Part shown: in pieces, positions 28,401 through 35,359 of the stretch
How the letters are laid out: every line of letters starts with the position of its first letter
Numbering within the stretch: position 1 is the stretch's first letter
Assembly: GCA_030706735.1 (NCBI GenBank)
Contig: JAUZNZ010000040.1
Span: 1-35,359 of the forward strand
Direction of reading: 5' to 3'
Length of the DNA stretch: 35,359 nt
Source of the DNA: Bacteroidota bacterium
GTDB taxonomy: Bacteria > Bacteroidota > Bacteroidia > Chitinophagales > Chitinophagaceae
Made by a program: the position numbers and the translations under genes
Notes under the pieces: model-generated
Database searches by the model: none
Seen by the model: only the letters and a program-made list of their open reading frames with translations
What the model was told of the DNA's origin: nothing

Positions 28401-31190
28401 ATGGTAAAACTGGCTGCTCTTATCCTTTGTCTTTCCCTGACCATGCACGCAGCCATTTGCCAAAGTCTTTCCATAAGAGGTAAGGTAATCGATTCAGGCG
28501 AAAACAAGTCGCTTTACCACGTTTCCGTCCTCCTGCTTAATAAGTCGGATTCCATTTTGATCGGGCACACCCGAACCGATAAGGACGGAACTTTCGAGTT
28601 CATACGCATAACCCCCGGCGCCTACCTGGTCCTGGTCACCTTCCCCTCGTACGCCGACTTCGTCGATGAACTTAACATCAGGGACTCGACACCCCTTGCT
28701 TTGCCGCCGATCAATCTCGTGCTGAAGAGCAAACTGCTGGAGGCCGTAGTGGTCAAAGGCAGTAAGGGAGCCATGCGCATCAAAGGCGATACCACGGAGT
28801 TCAATGCCGACAGCTTCCGGACCCAGCCAGGGGCCAACGTCGAGGACCTGCTGAAAAAATTGCCGGGCATCCAGATCGATAAGAACGGTAAGATCACCGC
28901 ACAGGGTGAGACGGTGCAAAAGGTATTGGTCGATGGAGAAGAGTTCTTCGGAGACGACCCCACTCTTGTCACGCAAAATCTCCGGGCGGATATGGTGGAC
29001 AAAGTACAGGTCTATGATAAGAAAAGCGATCAGGCTGCCTTCACAGGCATCGACGACGGCCAGCGCACCAAGACGATTAACCTGAAGCTCAAGGACGACA
29101 AGAAGAATGGGTATTTCGGGCGGCTTACCGCCGGCGCGGGAACCGATGGCCATTATGATGAACAGGCCATGGTCAATTGGTTCGCCAAAAAGAGGAAGGT
29201 TGCCGCATACACCATTATCTCCAATACCGGCAAGACCGGACTCAACTGGCAGGACCGGGACAACTACGGGCAAAGCATCGCCGGTATGTTGGATGTCGAC
29301 GAGTCGGGCAGTGTCAATTTCAATGGGATCAATTTCGACGACCTCGACAGTTGGAATGGCCGGTATAATGGTCAGGGCCTGCCGGCCGTAAAGACCGGAG
29401 GCCTGCATTACAGTGATAAATGGAACGACGAGCGGCAAACGATCAATGCCAATGGGAAGTTCATGCAACTGGGCATCGATGACAGCAGCAACGTCCATTC
29501 GGAATACATTCTCCCGGATACCATATATTATAACAACCAACGCCAGCAATCTCATAACCAGATCCTGCGCTATACAGGCGACCTCAGCTACGAATTTAAA
29601 TTCGATTCGACCTCCTCCCTGAAAGTCATGGCAGATGGGGGAACGGATCATAAGACCATCAATACCGCGACCTTTGCGGAGTCCAGGGCCATCGACAGCA
29701 GCCTGGTCAACCAAAACGACCGGACCATATCCACCGTCGGCGACAACTCGGCTCTCAACAGCAATATTTTCTGGCGGAAAAAACTCCCCAAAAAGGGGCG
29801 TACGGTCTCCGTCAACGTCCGGGAAAACTATACCAACACCCTGGGGTCCGGCTATCTGTTCTCCGATACCCGCTTTTTTTCTAAGGGAGTCTTTTCGCAC
29901 GATTCCGTCACCGACCAGTTCAAGCACTACCAAACGGAAAATGGTCTCCTGGACTCGAAGGTCACTTACACCGAACCCCTGTCCCCCTTCTCCTTCGTGA
30001 CGGCCAACTACGGCATTTCCCTGAACAATGCCCATGCCGACCGGAATTCCTTCAACAAAGCGGCGAATAAAAAATACGAGCAATTGGATTCCATATTCAG
30101 TAGCGATTACCGGTTCAATACCTTTTCTAACAAAGGCGGCCTGGCCTACAGCCTGATCAAAAAGCAGCTCCGGCTTACGGTGGGCAGCAACATAGGCTTT
30201 ACCCGTTTCTCGCAGCGTGACCTGCGCGTGGACACGTCCATCGAGCGGCACTTTGTTAACTGGTACCCACAGGCATCTTTTTACTATTCATTCACCCAGC
30301 AGCGCCGGTGGGGGATCAGTTACAACGGTGGTACGGTTCAGCCGACCCTGCAACAGTTGCAACCGGTGGCTGTCAATGAGGATCCCCTTAATATCACCGT
30401 CGGCAATCCCGGCCTCAAGCCACAATTTATCAGCCGGTTACGCATGACCTTCTCGGATTACAAAGTACTTACTGACCGTAGCATTTTCCTAAACCTGTCC
30501 TATGCCACCACGCAAAATGCCATCGCCAATGAATCGGATGTGGATACCTCGGGTCGCCGCATCTCCCGGTCGATCAATGTGAACGGCAATTACAGCCTCA
30601 ATGGTAACCTTTGGTACAACCTCAAATGGAGAAAGCCGGATCTGCGGATCCAGTTCAACGGAGAAATCGACCAGAACCATAATGCCAGTGTGGTCAACGG
30701 ACTGCTCAATCTGACGCGCAGCGGCACCTATTCGGCCGGCCTTGGCCTGTACAAGTCGAAGGAAAAGAAATACGATCTTGAGTTACGATTCAACGCGAAC
30801 TATTACCGGAGCCAGTCGTCGGTGAACAGCGGGATCACGACCGATTACTGGAGCTATGAGATCAATCCTACCTTGGACCTGTTCCTGCCTCTGAAATTCG
30901 AGATCAACGCCGACTGTGACATCAACCTGCGTCAAAAGACGGCCGTTTTTACAGGCAATAACAATGTCGCCCTCCTAAACGCCTGGGTAGGCAAAAAATT
31001 CCTGAAGAACGACGCGATGCTGGTCAAGGTCTCCGGCAATGATATCCTGGATCAGAATATCGGGTTTAACCGCACCATTAATAGCAATTTTATAAGCCAG
31101 AATACCTATGTCTCGATCAAACGATACTTCATGCTTTCGGTCTCCTGGAACTTCAACAAGGCCGGGACGCCCGCGCCCCCTGCCCGTTGA
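28401..31190 (+). CDS. Outer-membrane beta-barrel protein, TonB-receptor-like with carboxypeptidase-regulatory-like domain
   Basis: A 929-residue outer-membrane protein. It has a signal peptide (about 1-20, LAALILCLSLTMHAAICQ), then a CarboxypepD-regulatory-like or SusC-type beta-sandwich (about 22-100, IRGKVIDSGENKSLYHVSVLLL... TPGAYLVLVTF), a TonB-plug-like domain (about 110-215, NVEDLLKKLPGIQIDKNGKI and KVLVDGEEFFGDDP), and a long barrel with many aromatic-rich strands ending YFMLSVSWNFNK. This is the OMP-beta-barrel type frequently next to a GLPGLI protein. No SusD partner follows, so a glycan-uptake SusCD role is not supported; substrate unknown. ATG 28401; 69 bp divergent from glgB. Confidence 0.87.
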   Translation: MVKLAALILCLSLTMHAAICQSLSIRGKVIDSGENKSLYHVSVLLLNKSDSILIGHTRTDKDGTFEFIRITPGAYLVLVTFPSYADFVDELNIRDSTPLALPPINLVLKSKLLEAVVVKGSKGAMRIKGDTTEFNADSFRTQPGANVEDLLKKLPGIQIDKNGKITAQGETVQKVLVDGEEFFGDDPTLVTQNLRADMVDKVQVYDKKSDQAAFTGIDDGQRTKTINLKLKDDKKNGYFGRLTAGAGTDGHYDEQAMVNWFAKKRKVAAYTIISNTGKTGLNWQDRDNYGQSIAGMLDVDESGSVNFNGINFDDLDSWNGRYNGQGLPAVKTGGLHYSDKWNDERQTINANGKFMQLGIDDSSNVHSEYILPDTIYYNNQRQQSHNQILRYTGDLSYEFKFDSTSSLKVMADGGTDHKTINTATFAESRAIDSSLVNQNDRTISTVGDNSALNSNIFWRKKLPKKGRTVSVNVRENYTNTLGSGYLFSDTRFFSKGVFSHDSVTDQFKHYQTENGLLDSKVTYTEPLSPFSFVTANYGISLNNAHADRNSFNKAANKKYEQLDSIFSSDYRFNTFSNKGGLAYSLIKKQLRLTVGSNIGFTRFSQRDLRVDTSIERHFVNWYPQASFYYSFTQQRRWGISYNGGTVQPTLQQLQPVAVNEDPLNITVGNPGLKPQFISRLRMTFSDYKVLTDRSIFLNLSYATTQNAIANESDVDTSGRRISRSINVNGNYSLNGNLWYNLKWRKPDLRIQFNGEIDQNHNASVVNGLLNLTRSGTYSAGLGLYKSKEKKYDLELRFNANYYRSQSSVNSGITTDYWSYEINPTLDLFLPLKFEINADCDINLRQKTAVFTGNNNVALLNAWVGKKFLKNDAMLVKVSGNDILDQNIGFNRTINSNFISQNTYVSIKRYFMLSVSWNFNKAGTPAPPAR

Positions 31191-31212
31191 GCACGGGGCC
31201 ACCGCGCGCGGC

Positions 31213-31986
31213 ATGTGCTTTTCTGCCCGCCCCCTCGCGGGGGCCCTCTGCCGCTGGCTGATCGCGGTTCTGCCGGCCCTTGCCGCATGGGCTCCCGCCA
31301 ATGCGCAGAATGCCGTATTCCTGTCGGAAGGCAGGATCGAATTCGAACGTAAAGTAAATCTCTACGCCCAGATGGATCACAATGATTCCTGGTCGGACCT
31401 GCAAAAAAAGACGATGCCGCAGTTCAAGACCACCTGGTTCGACCTGTACTTCAACTCCGACAAGACCCTTTTCAAACCCGGCCGCGAAAACCCCGACAAC
31501 AACAAACTCTGGGAACAGCCCGCCGAGGAGAACGTCGTATTCTCAGACCTGGGCGGGGAAAAAATGACCAGTCAGAAAAAGATCTTCGAATCGCTTTTCC
31601 TGGTACAGGACAGTACGCGAAGGATCAAATGGAAAATAACGGATGAGAACCGCACGATCGCAGGTTTTGCCTGTCGCCGGGCCAATGCGATCATCATGGA
31701 TTCGATCTATGTGGTGGCGTTTTATACGGACGAGATCCTGACCTCCGGCGGCCCGGAATCCTTCAGCGGCCTGCCCGGCATGATCCTGGGGGTAGCCCTC
31801 CCCCACCAGCATATTACCTGGTTCGCCACAAAAGTGCAGGCCGTCCGGGTGAACCCGACCGACCTGACGGCGCCTGTCAAAGGCAAGAAGGTCGACCCGC
31901 ATGCGCTGCGACAAACCCTGAAGGAAAGCATGAAGGATTTTGACAAGAACTTTCTCCAGCGCAATATGGAGGCGGCCTTGTTGTGA
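31213..31986 (+). CDS. GLPGLI-family periplasmic protein
   Basis: A 257-residue predicted exported protein with the family signature SGLPGMILGV (185-194), preceded by the typical YTDEILTSGGPESF. A signal peptide covers about 1-32 (WLIAVLPALAAWAPANAQ). Proteins of this family have no established function but are often found beside TonB-receptor-like barrels in Bacteroidota, as here, 22 bp downstream of one; a role in that barrel's complex or substrate handling is inferred. Start ATG 31213 is the first ATG giving a signal peptide. A strong GC hairpin (31229-31244) lies in the first codons and may reduce translation. The family consensus residues around the signature all look intact. Confidence 0.87.
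   Translation: MCFSARPLAGALCRWLIAVLPALAAWAPANAQNAVFLSEGRIEFERKVNLYAQMDHNDSWSDLQKKTMPQFKTTWFDLYFNSDKTLFKPGRENPDNNKLWEQPAEENVVFSDLGGEKMTSQKKIFESLFLVQDSTRRIKWKITDENRTIAGFACRRANAIIMDSIYVVAFYTDEILTSGGPESFSGLPGMILGVALPHQHITWFATKVQAVRVNPTDLTAPVKGKKVDPHALRQTLKESMKDFDKNFLQRNMEAALL
31229..31244 (+). other. GC hairpin in the first codons of the GLPGLI gene
   Basis: GCCCCC, loop TCGC, GGGGGC form a perfect 6-bp all-GC stem that starts 16 nt after the ATG. It could attenuate transcription or slow initiation between the receptor gene and its partner. No U-tract follows. Confidence 0.4.
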
Positions 31987-32017
31987 TCCGGCGCCGCTCG
32001 TACCGCGCCACCCGCCC

Positions 32018-33904
32018 CTATTTCTTCAACTCCAGCACGCTCATCGACATCGGAGCCATATCGAATGGCTTCTCCGTCGGATACGTCTCTCCCGTCAATG
32101 GGTCCATCGCCCGGCCAAACCCCGCTGTTCGTTCCGCATAATGGCTAAAATCGACGGAGACCTTGTCCTTGCTCATATTCATGATGCACATGATCGTCTC
32201 TTTCTTGTCATACCGGAAATATACATAGAGGCCGCGCGTTGGCGCATATTGCATCATGCGGCCCGTTCGCAGGGCAGAGGACTTCATTCGGTAGTTACCC
32301 ATCTTGCGCACAAGGTCCAATACAGCCGCCGAATCAGGCGACAACCCTTGCCCGGTAAATGCGCTTACCTTGTCCCCTGGCCACCCCCCCGGGAAATCGA
32401 GGCGCACCCATCCGTCCGGGTGGGCAAATCCCTTCATCAGGATCTCCGTACCATAGTAGATCTGCGGGATCCCGCGGCAGGTCATCAGCCATTTGATGCC
32501 AATTTTCTGCATCTCCACATTCTCCCGGATCTGCGAAAAGATACGGTTCATGTCATGATTGTCCAGGAAGATCACATTACGCGTCGGGTCTTTATACAAA
32601 AAGTCGTTGCTGAGCGTCGAATACAGCTCATTCACCCCCCAGCCCCCGCCGGAGGTATCGGACAGGACCGGCGTGATGCCATTGAACAGGCACTGGAAGT
32701 CCACCACGCCCTGCAGGTTGCTTTTGAAGGGCGTTTCGATCGTGTTGTCGGCGAAGTAGGCCTGGTTGGCCGTCCCGTGCACCCAGGTTTCTCCGAACAT
32801 CGTGATATGCGGATACTCGTCCGTCAGCGCCTTGTTGCAGCGGTTCATGAAGGGCAGATCGCAATAAATATAGGTATCGATCCGCCAGCCGTCGACGCCG
32901 AAGGTCTCCACGCACCAGATGGCATGCTGGATAAGGAAATTGGCCGTATAGGGATTGCCCTGGTTCAGGTCAGGCATCTGGCGGGTGAACCAGCCGTCGC
33001 TCATGACCTTCTTATCGCTTGCGGCCGCATGCGGGTCCATCAAAGGCTGATCCCTGTACGTAGTCTGGGTAAACTCAGGCCACTGGTGCAGCCAATCCCT
33101 TGACGGCGGGTCCTGCACCAGGAAATGATATAGGCCGACATGATTGTACACGGCGTCCTGGATCAATTTCATCCCGCGCCGGTGAAGGGAATCGCTGAGC
33201 CGCTTGTAGCCTTCGGCGCCTCCCAGACGCGGATCGATCACATAGTGATCGGTGAACGCATAGCCGTGCTCGGTCCGGTTGGGCATGTCGTTAAGGAGCA
33301 CCGGCGTCATCCAGAGCGTGGTCGCTCCCAGCCCCTGAATATAATCGAGGTGATTGATGATCCCCTGGAAGTCCCCTCCGTGTCGCAGGAAGATCGAATC
33401 CCGGTCGAGCGACTGATCGCGCAGGCCGGCAATGCGGTCATTCCCTGGGTCGCCGTTGCTGAAACGGTCGGGCATCAGGAAATAAATGAGATCGGCGGAC
33501 GTCACGCCCTGCGCGAAACGAGTGCCGTTGCCGCGCCGCCTGGCCGCGAGCGGGAAGTCGATGCGGGTGGCGTCAGGGCCTTTGCCGATCGTCATATTGA
33601 CGGTGCCCGGTTTGGCCCCGGACCCGATGAGCAGGTCCAAAAAAAGATAGTTGGGATTCTCCAGCCGGGTAACCCGGACCAATTGCACACCCGGATACGA
33701 GAATCTTACCGCCGTGTCTCTCCCGATATTCCGGCCATGGATCATCAACTGCAGGGCTGGGTTCTTCATGCCGACCCACCAGTTAGTCGGATAGACCTTC
33801 GGATGTTCGGGAACGAATTGCGCAGCGCTACGCCGGGAAGCCCCCGCGATACAGCAGAAGAATATCAGGGCCTTGATCCGCGGCCCGGTTTTGAATGGCA
33901 ACAT
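32018..33904 (-). CDS. Exported GH13 cyclomaltodextrinase/neopullulanase-like enzyme
   Basis: A 628-residue alpha-glucan hydrolase. Residues 1-29 form a signal peptide (ALIFFCCIAGASRRSAAQ), then a Cyclomal-N-type beta-sandwich (about 33-120; NWWVGMKNPALQLMIHG), a GH13 barrel and a C-terminal beta domain. Catalytic regions: QDAVYNHVG (249-257), GWRIDTYIYCD with nucleophile Asp343, FGETWVHG with acid/base Glu372, and FLDNHDMNRIFS with Asp451. It resembles SusA-type neopullulanases and cyclomaltodextrinases that cut maltodextrin or pullulan in the periplasm. It follows the SLC45-type transporter by 26 bp on the same strand, so hydrolysis and uptake of the products are likely co-expressed. Whether it debranches cannot be read from sequence. 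Confidence 0.9.
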   Translation of the reverse strand: MLPFKTGPRIKALIFFCCIAGASRRSAAQFVPEHPKVYPTNWWVGMKNPALQLMIHGRNIGRDTAVRFSYPGVQLVRVTRLENPNYLFLDLLIGSGAKPGTVNMTIGKGPDATRIDFPLAARRRGNGTRFAQGVTSADLIYFLMPDRFSNGDPGNDRIAGLRDQSLDRDSIFLRHGGDFQGIINHLDYIQGLGATTLWMTPVLLNDMPNRTEHGYAFTDHYVIDPRLGGAEGYKRLSDSLHRRGMKLIQDAVYNHVGLYHFLVQDPPSRDWLHQWPEFTQTTYRDQPLMDPHAAASDKKVMSDGWFTRQMPDLNQGNPYTANFLIQHAIWCVETFGVDGWRIDTYIYCDLPFMNRCNKALTDEYPHITMFGETWVHGTANQAYFADNTIETPFKSNLQGVVDFQCLFNGITPVLSDTSGGGWGVNELYSTLSNDFLYKDPTRNVIFLDNHDMNRIFSQIRENVEMQKIGIKWLMTCRGIPQIYYGTEILMKGFAHPDGWVRLDFPGGWPGDKVSAFTGQGLSPDSAAVLDLVRKMGNYRMKSSALRTGRMMQYAPTRGLYVYFRYDKKETIMCIMNMSKDKVSVDFSHYAERTAGFGRAMDPLTGETYPTEKPFDMAPMSMSVLELKK

Positions 33905-33930
33905 AAAGTCGTTTTGCGAGGTTCGTTAGC

Positions 33931-35292
33931 TCAATGACCGCCCGCCAGGGCAACCGCAGGGCCCGCCTGAACCGGCTCCTTTTCATTGACGATCAGCATG
34001 CAGATCAGCGCGGCCAGAGCCATCAGGACGCCGCCGATCTCCACAGCCAGCAGTCGGTCATTGTGCAAAATATGTTTCATGATCCACCCGAAACCAAGCG
34101 AGGCGATGATCTCGGGAAGAACGATAAAAAAATTGAAAATGCCCATATAGACGCCGATCTTATCCTCAGGCAAAACGCCGCTCAGCATGGCGTAGGGCAA
34201 CGATAGGATGCTGGCCCAGGCAATTCCCACGCCGGTCATACACCCGAACAAATAATATTTATTGGTTACAAACGCCACGCTGATCAGGCCGATAGCCCCA
34301 CAGAGCAGGCATAAGGAATGGGTCCTCTTACGGCCGAGCCGGCCTGCTATGAAAGGAAGGATGAAGGCGAATACGAACGTGACGATATTATAATAAGAGA
34401 GCGTCAGGCCGCCGAAATTGGTTCCCTCGCTGTACAGGGCCGAGGTCTCGCTGGTTGCGCCGAATACATTTCTCGCCACCGCCGTGTTGTAATAGAACCA
34501 AACCAGGAATAGTCCAGGCCAGGTAAAGAATTGCACCAGCGCCAGCGCCTTCATGCGGGCCGGCATATGTAAGATCGATTCCGTGATCTCCTTGATGCCG
34601 CTGCCGAAACCCTTATGCGACTCCTTGACCTTGTCCTTATAGCCCAGGTCGGCGGGCGGATATTCGCTGGAGGTGAACACGGTGTAAAGAACCGAAGACA
34701 GAAAAAAGAAGGCGCCGATATAAAAACTCCACTTCACGTGGTCCGGTATGATCCCGCTGGCAGCGGTATCTTTCAGATGGATCCAGTGAGTCATGATCCA
34801 GGGCAATGCCGAGGCGATGCAACCGCCCAATCCGATCATGAGGCTTTGCATCACGAATCCCTGCGTCCGTTGTTTTTCAGAGAGCTTGTCTGCGACGAAG
34901 GCGCGGAAAGGCTCCATGGACACATTTCCGAAAGTGTCCAGCACCCATAACAGGCCCGCCGCCATCCAGAGCGCACTGCTATGCGGCATGATGACCAGGG
35001 CGACCGTACAGGCAAGGGCGCCCGTGAAGAAATAGGGCCTTCGCCGGCCCCAGCGCGGAGACCATGTATGATCGCTCATGTATCCGATCACCGGCTGAAC
35101 CAGGAGACCTGTCAGCGGAGCGGCGAGGAATAATAAGGGTATGCTGTCTGCATTGGCATGGAGGTATTCGTAGATAGGACCCATATTCGCGCGCTGAAGG
35201 TCCCATCCGAACTGGATGCCGAAGAATCCGACGCTCATGTTAATGATCTGCCCCAGACTGAGGGCAGGCTTTTCGCGCGCAAGTGAAGACAT
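33931..35292 (-). CDS. SLC45-type MFS sugar transporter
   Basis: A 453-residue inner-membrane major-facilitator protein with about 12 hydrophobic helices, related to the SLC45 / GPH-like sucrose-maltose carriers. The N-terminus shows GIQFGWDLQRANMGPIYEYL (25-44), and the loop after TM2 has GYMSDHTWSPRWGRRRP (70-86), the family form of the RGRR motif. In Bacteroidota this family usually sits with alpha-glucan enzymes, and here the exported GH13 enzyme follows 26 bp downstream, so it likely imports maltose or glucose by proton symport. ATG 35292 is used; the frame is open to a TTG at 35343, but the extra residues are not family-like. Confidence 0.9.
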   Translation of the reverse strand: MSSLAREKPALSLGQIINMSVGFFGIQFGWDLQRANMGPIYEYLHANADSIPLLFLAAPLTGLLVQPVIGYMSDHTWSPRWGRRRPYFFTGALACTVALVIMPHSSALWMAAGLLWVLDTFGNVSMEPFRAFVADKLSEKQRTQGFVMQSLMIGLGGCIASALPWIMTHWIHLKDTAASGIIPDHVKWSFYIGAFFFLSSVLYTVFTSSEYPPADLGYKDKVKESHKGFGSGIKEITESILHMPARMKALALVQFFTWPGLFLVWFYYNTAVARNVFGATSETSALYSEGTNFGGLTLSYYNIVTFVFAFILPFIAGRLGRKRTHSLCLLCGAIGLISVAFVTNKYYLFGCMTGVGIAWASILSLPYAMLSGVLPEDKIGVYMGIFNFFIVLPEIIASLGFGWIMKHILHNDRLLAVEIGGVLMALAALICMLIVNEKEPVQAGPAVALAGGH

Positions 35293-35321
35293 AAGCAATC
35301 GTTTTGTCAGATATGTAAAAA

Positions 35322-35341
35322 GTACACGTTTATAAATGTAC
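35322..35341. promoter_or_regulatory. Short inverted repeat upstream of the transporter operon
   Basis: GTACA (35322-35326) and TGTAC (35337-35341) flank 10 bp about 30 bp before the transporter ATG. The position suits an operator for a sugar regulator, but the repeat is short and could be chance. Confidence 0.25.
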
Positions 35342-35359
35342 AAAAAAAACCGGTTCGCC

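Noticed and set aside
28494-30251. Long (585-codon) minus-strand open frame opposite the outer-membrane protein gene
   Set aside because: It is antisense to a gene with clear signal, plug and barrel segments; the product has no recognisable motif and is typical of a shadow frame in G+C-rich coding DNA.
31940-33103. 387-codon plus-strand frame opposite the GH13 enzyme
   Set aside because: Antisense to the catalytic motifs; Arg/His/Pro-rich translation typical of a shadow.
1-35359. tRNA, rRNA, CRISPR array, insertion sequence or phage gene
   Set aside because: None seen on reading both strands; intergenic gaps are short and no transposase or repeat-spacer pattern is present.

Overview
The window looks like a chromosome segment of a fairly GC-rich Bacteroidota, most likely of the Chitinophagaceae type. 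The evidence is a T9SS sorting-domain protein, an outer-membrane beta-barrel/GLPGLI gene pair, a DPE2-like MalQ, and several promoters with the Bacteroidota pattern (TTTG, about 19-20 bp, then TAnnTTTG). No tRNA, rRNA, CRISPR array, transposase or phage gene was seen. The window ends upstream of a transporter operon.

Region 1 (95-10564, + strand): an exported beta-propeller protein, then a compact seven-gene operon that encodes the whole reductive pyrimidine catabolic route. PreT/PreA reduce uracil or thymine, dihydropyrimidinase opens the ring, beta-ureidopropionase releases the beta-amino acid, a class III aminotransferase makes the semialdehyde, and MmsA converts it to an acyl-CoA. An NCS1 permease supplies the base. 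No regulator lies in the operon, but a 10+10 bp inverted repeat overlaps the mmsA start.

Region 2 (10593-15051): convergent to region 1 are galM (as a lipoprotein), galK and a dipeptide epimerase; then a small T9SS cargo protein on the + strand.

Region 3 (15089-19503): a DPE2-like 4-alpha-glucanotransferase, followed by a patch of small genes: a 51-residue two-helix membrane protein with a consensus promoter, a 72-residue unknown protein with its own promoter, leader and terminator, and a toxin-antitoxin pair whose toxin lacks a normal start and sits in the -1 frame after a slippery A9 run.

Region 4 (19510-26360): dnaK with a strong Shine-Dalgarno; an unusual fusion of a glucosyl-3-phosphoglycerate-synthase-like glycosyltransferase with a SerB-like HAD phosphatase, both with altered metal motifs; an AraC regulator with a VOC protein; a GtrA membrane protein; and argS with a Pro/Ser-rich insertion.

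Region 5 (26376-35292): glgB; an outer-membrane TonB-receptor-like protein with a GLPGLI protein; and an SLC45-type sugar transporter with an exported GH13 cyclomaltodextrinase-like enzyme. With malQ, galK and galM, these form a dispersed alpha-glucan/galactose set: extracytoplasmic cleavage, uptake, disproportionation and glycogen branching.

The best candidates for something undescribed are the GT/HAD fusion (21527-22903), the toxin-antitoxin overlap with a possible frameshift (18974-19503), and the two small promoter-backed genes (18078-18233 and 18425-18643).
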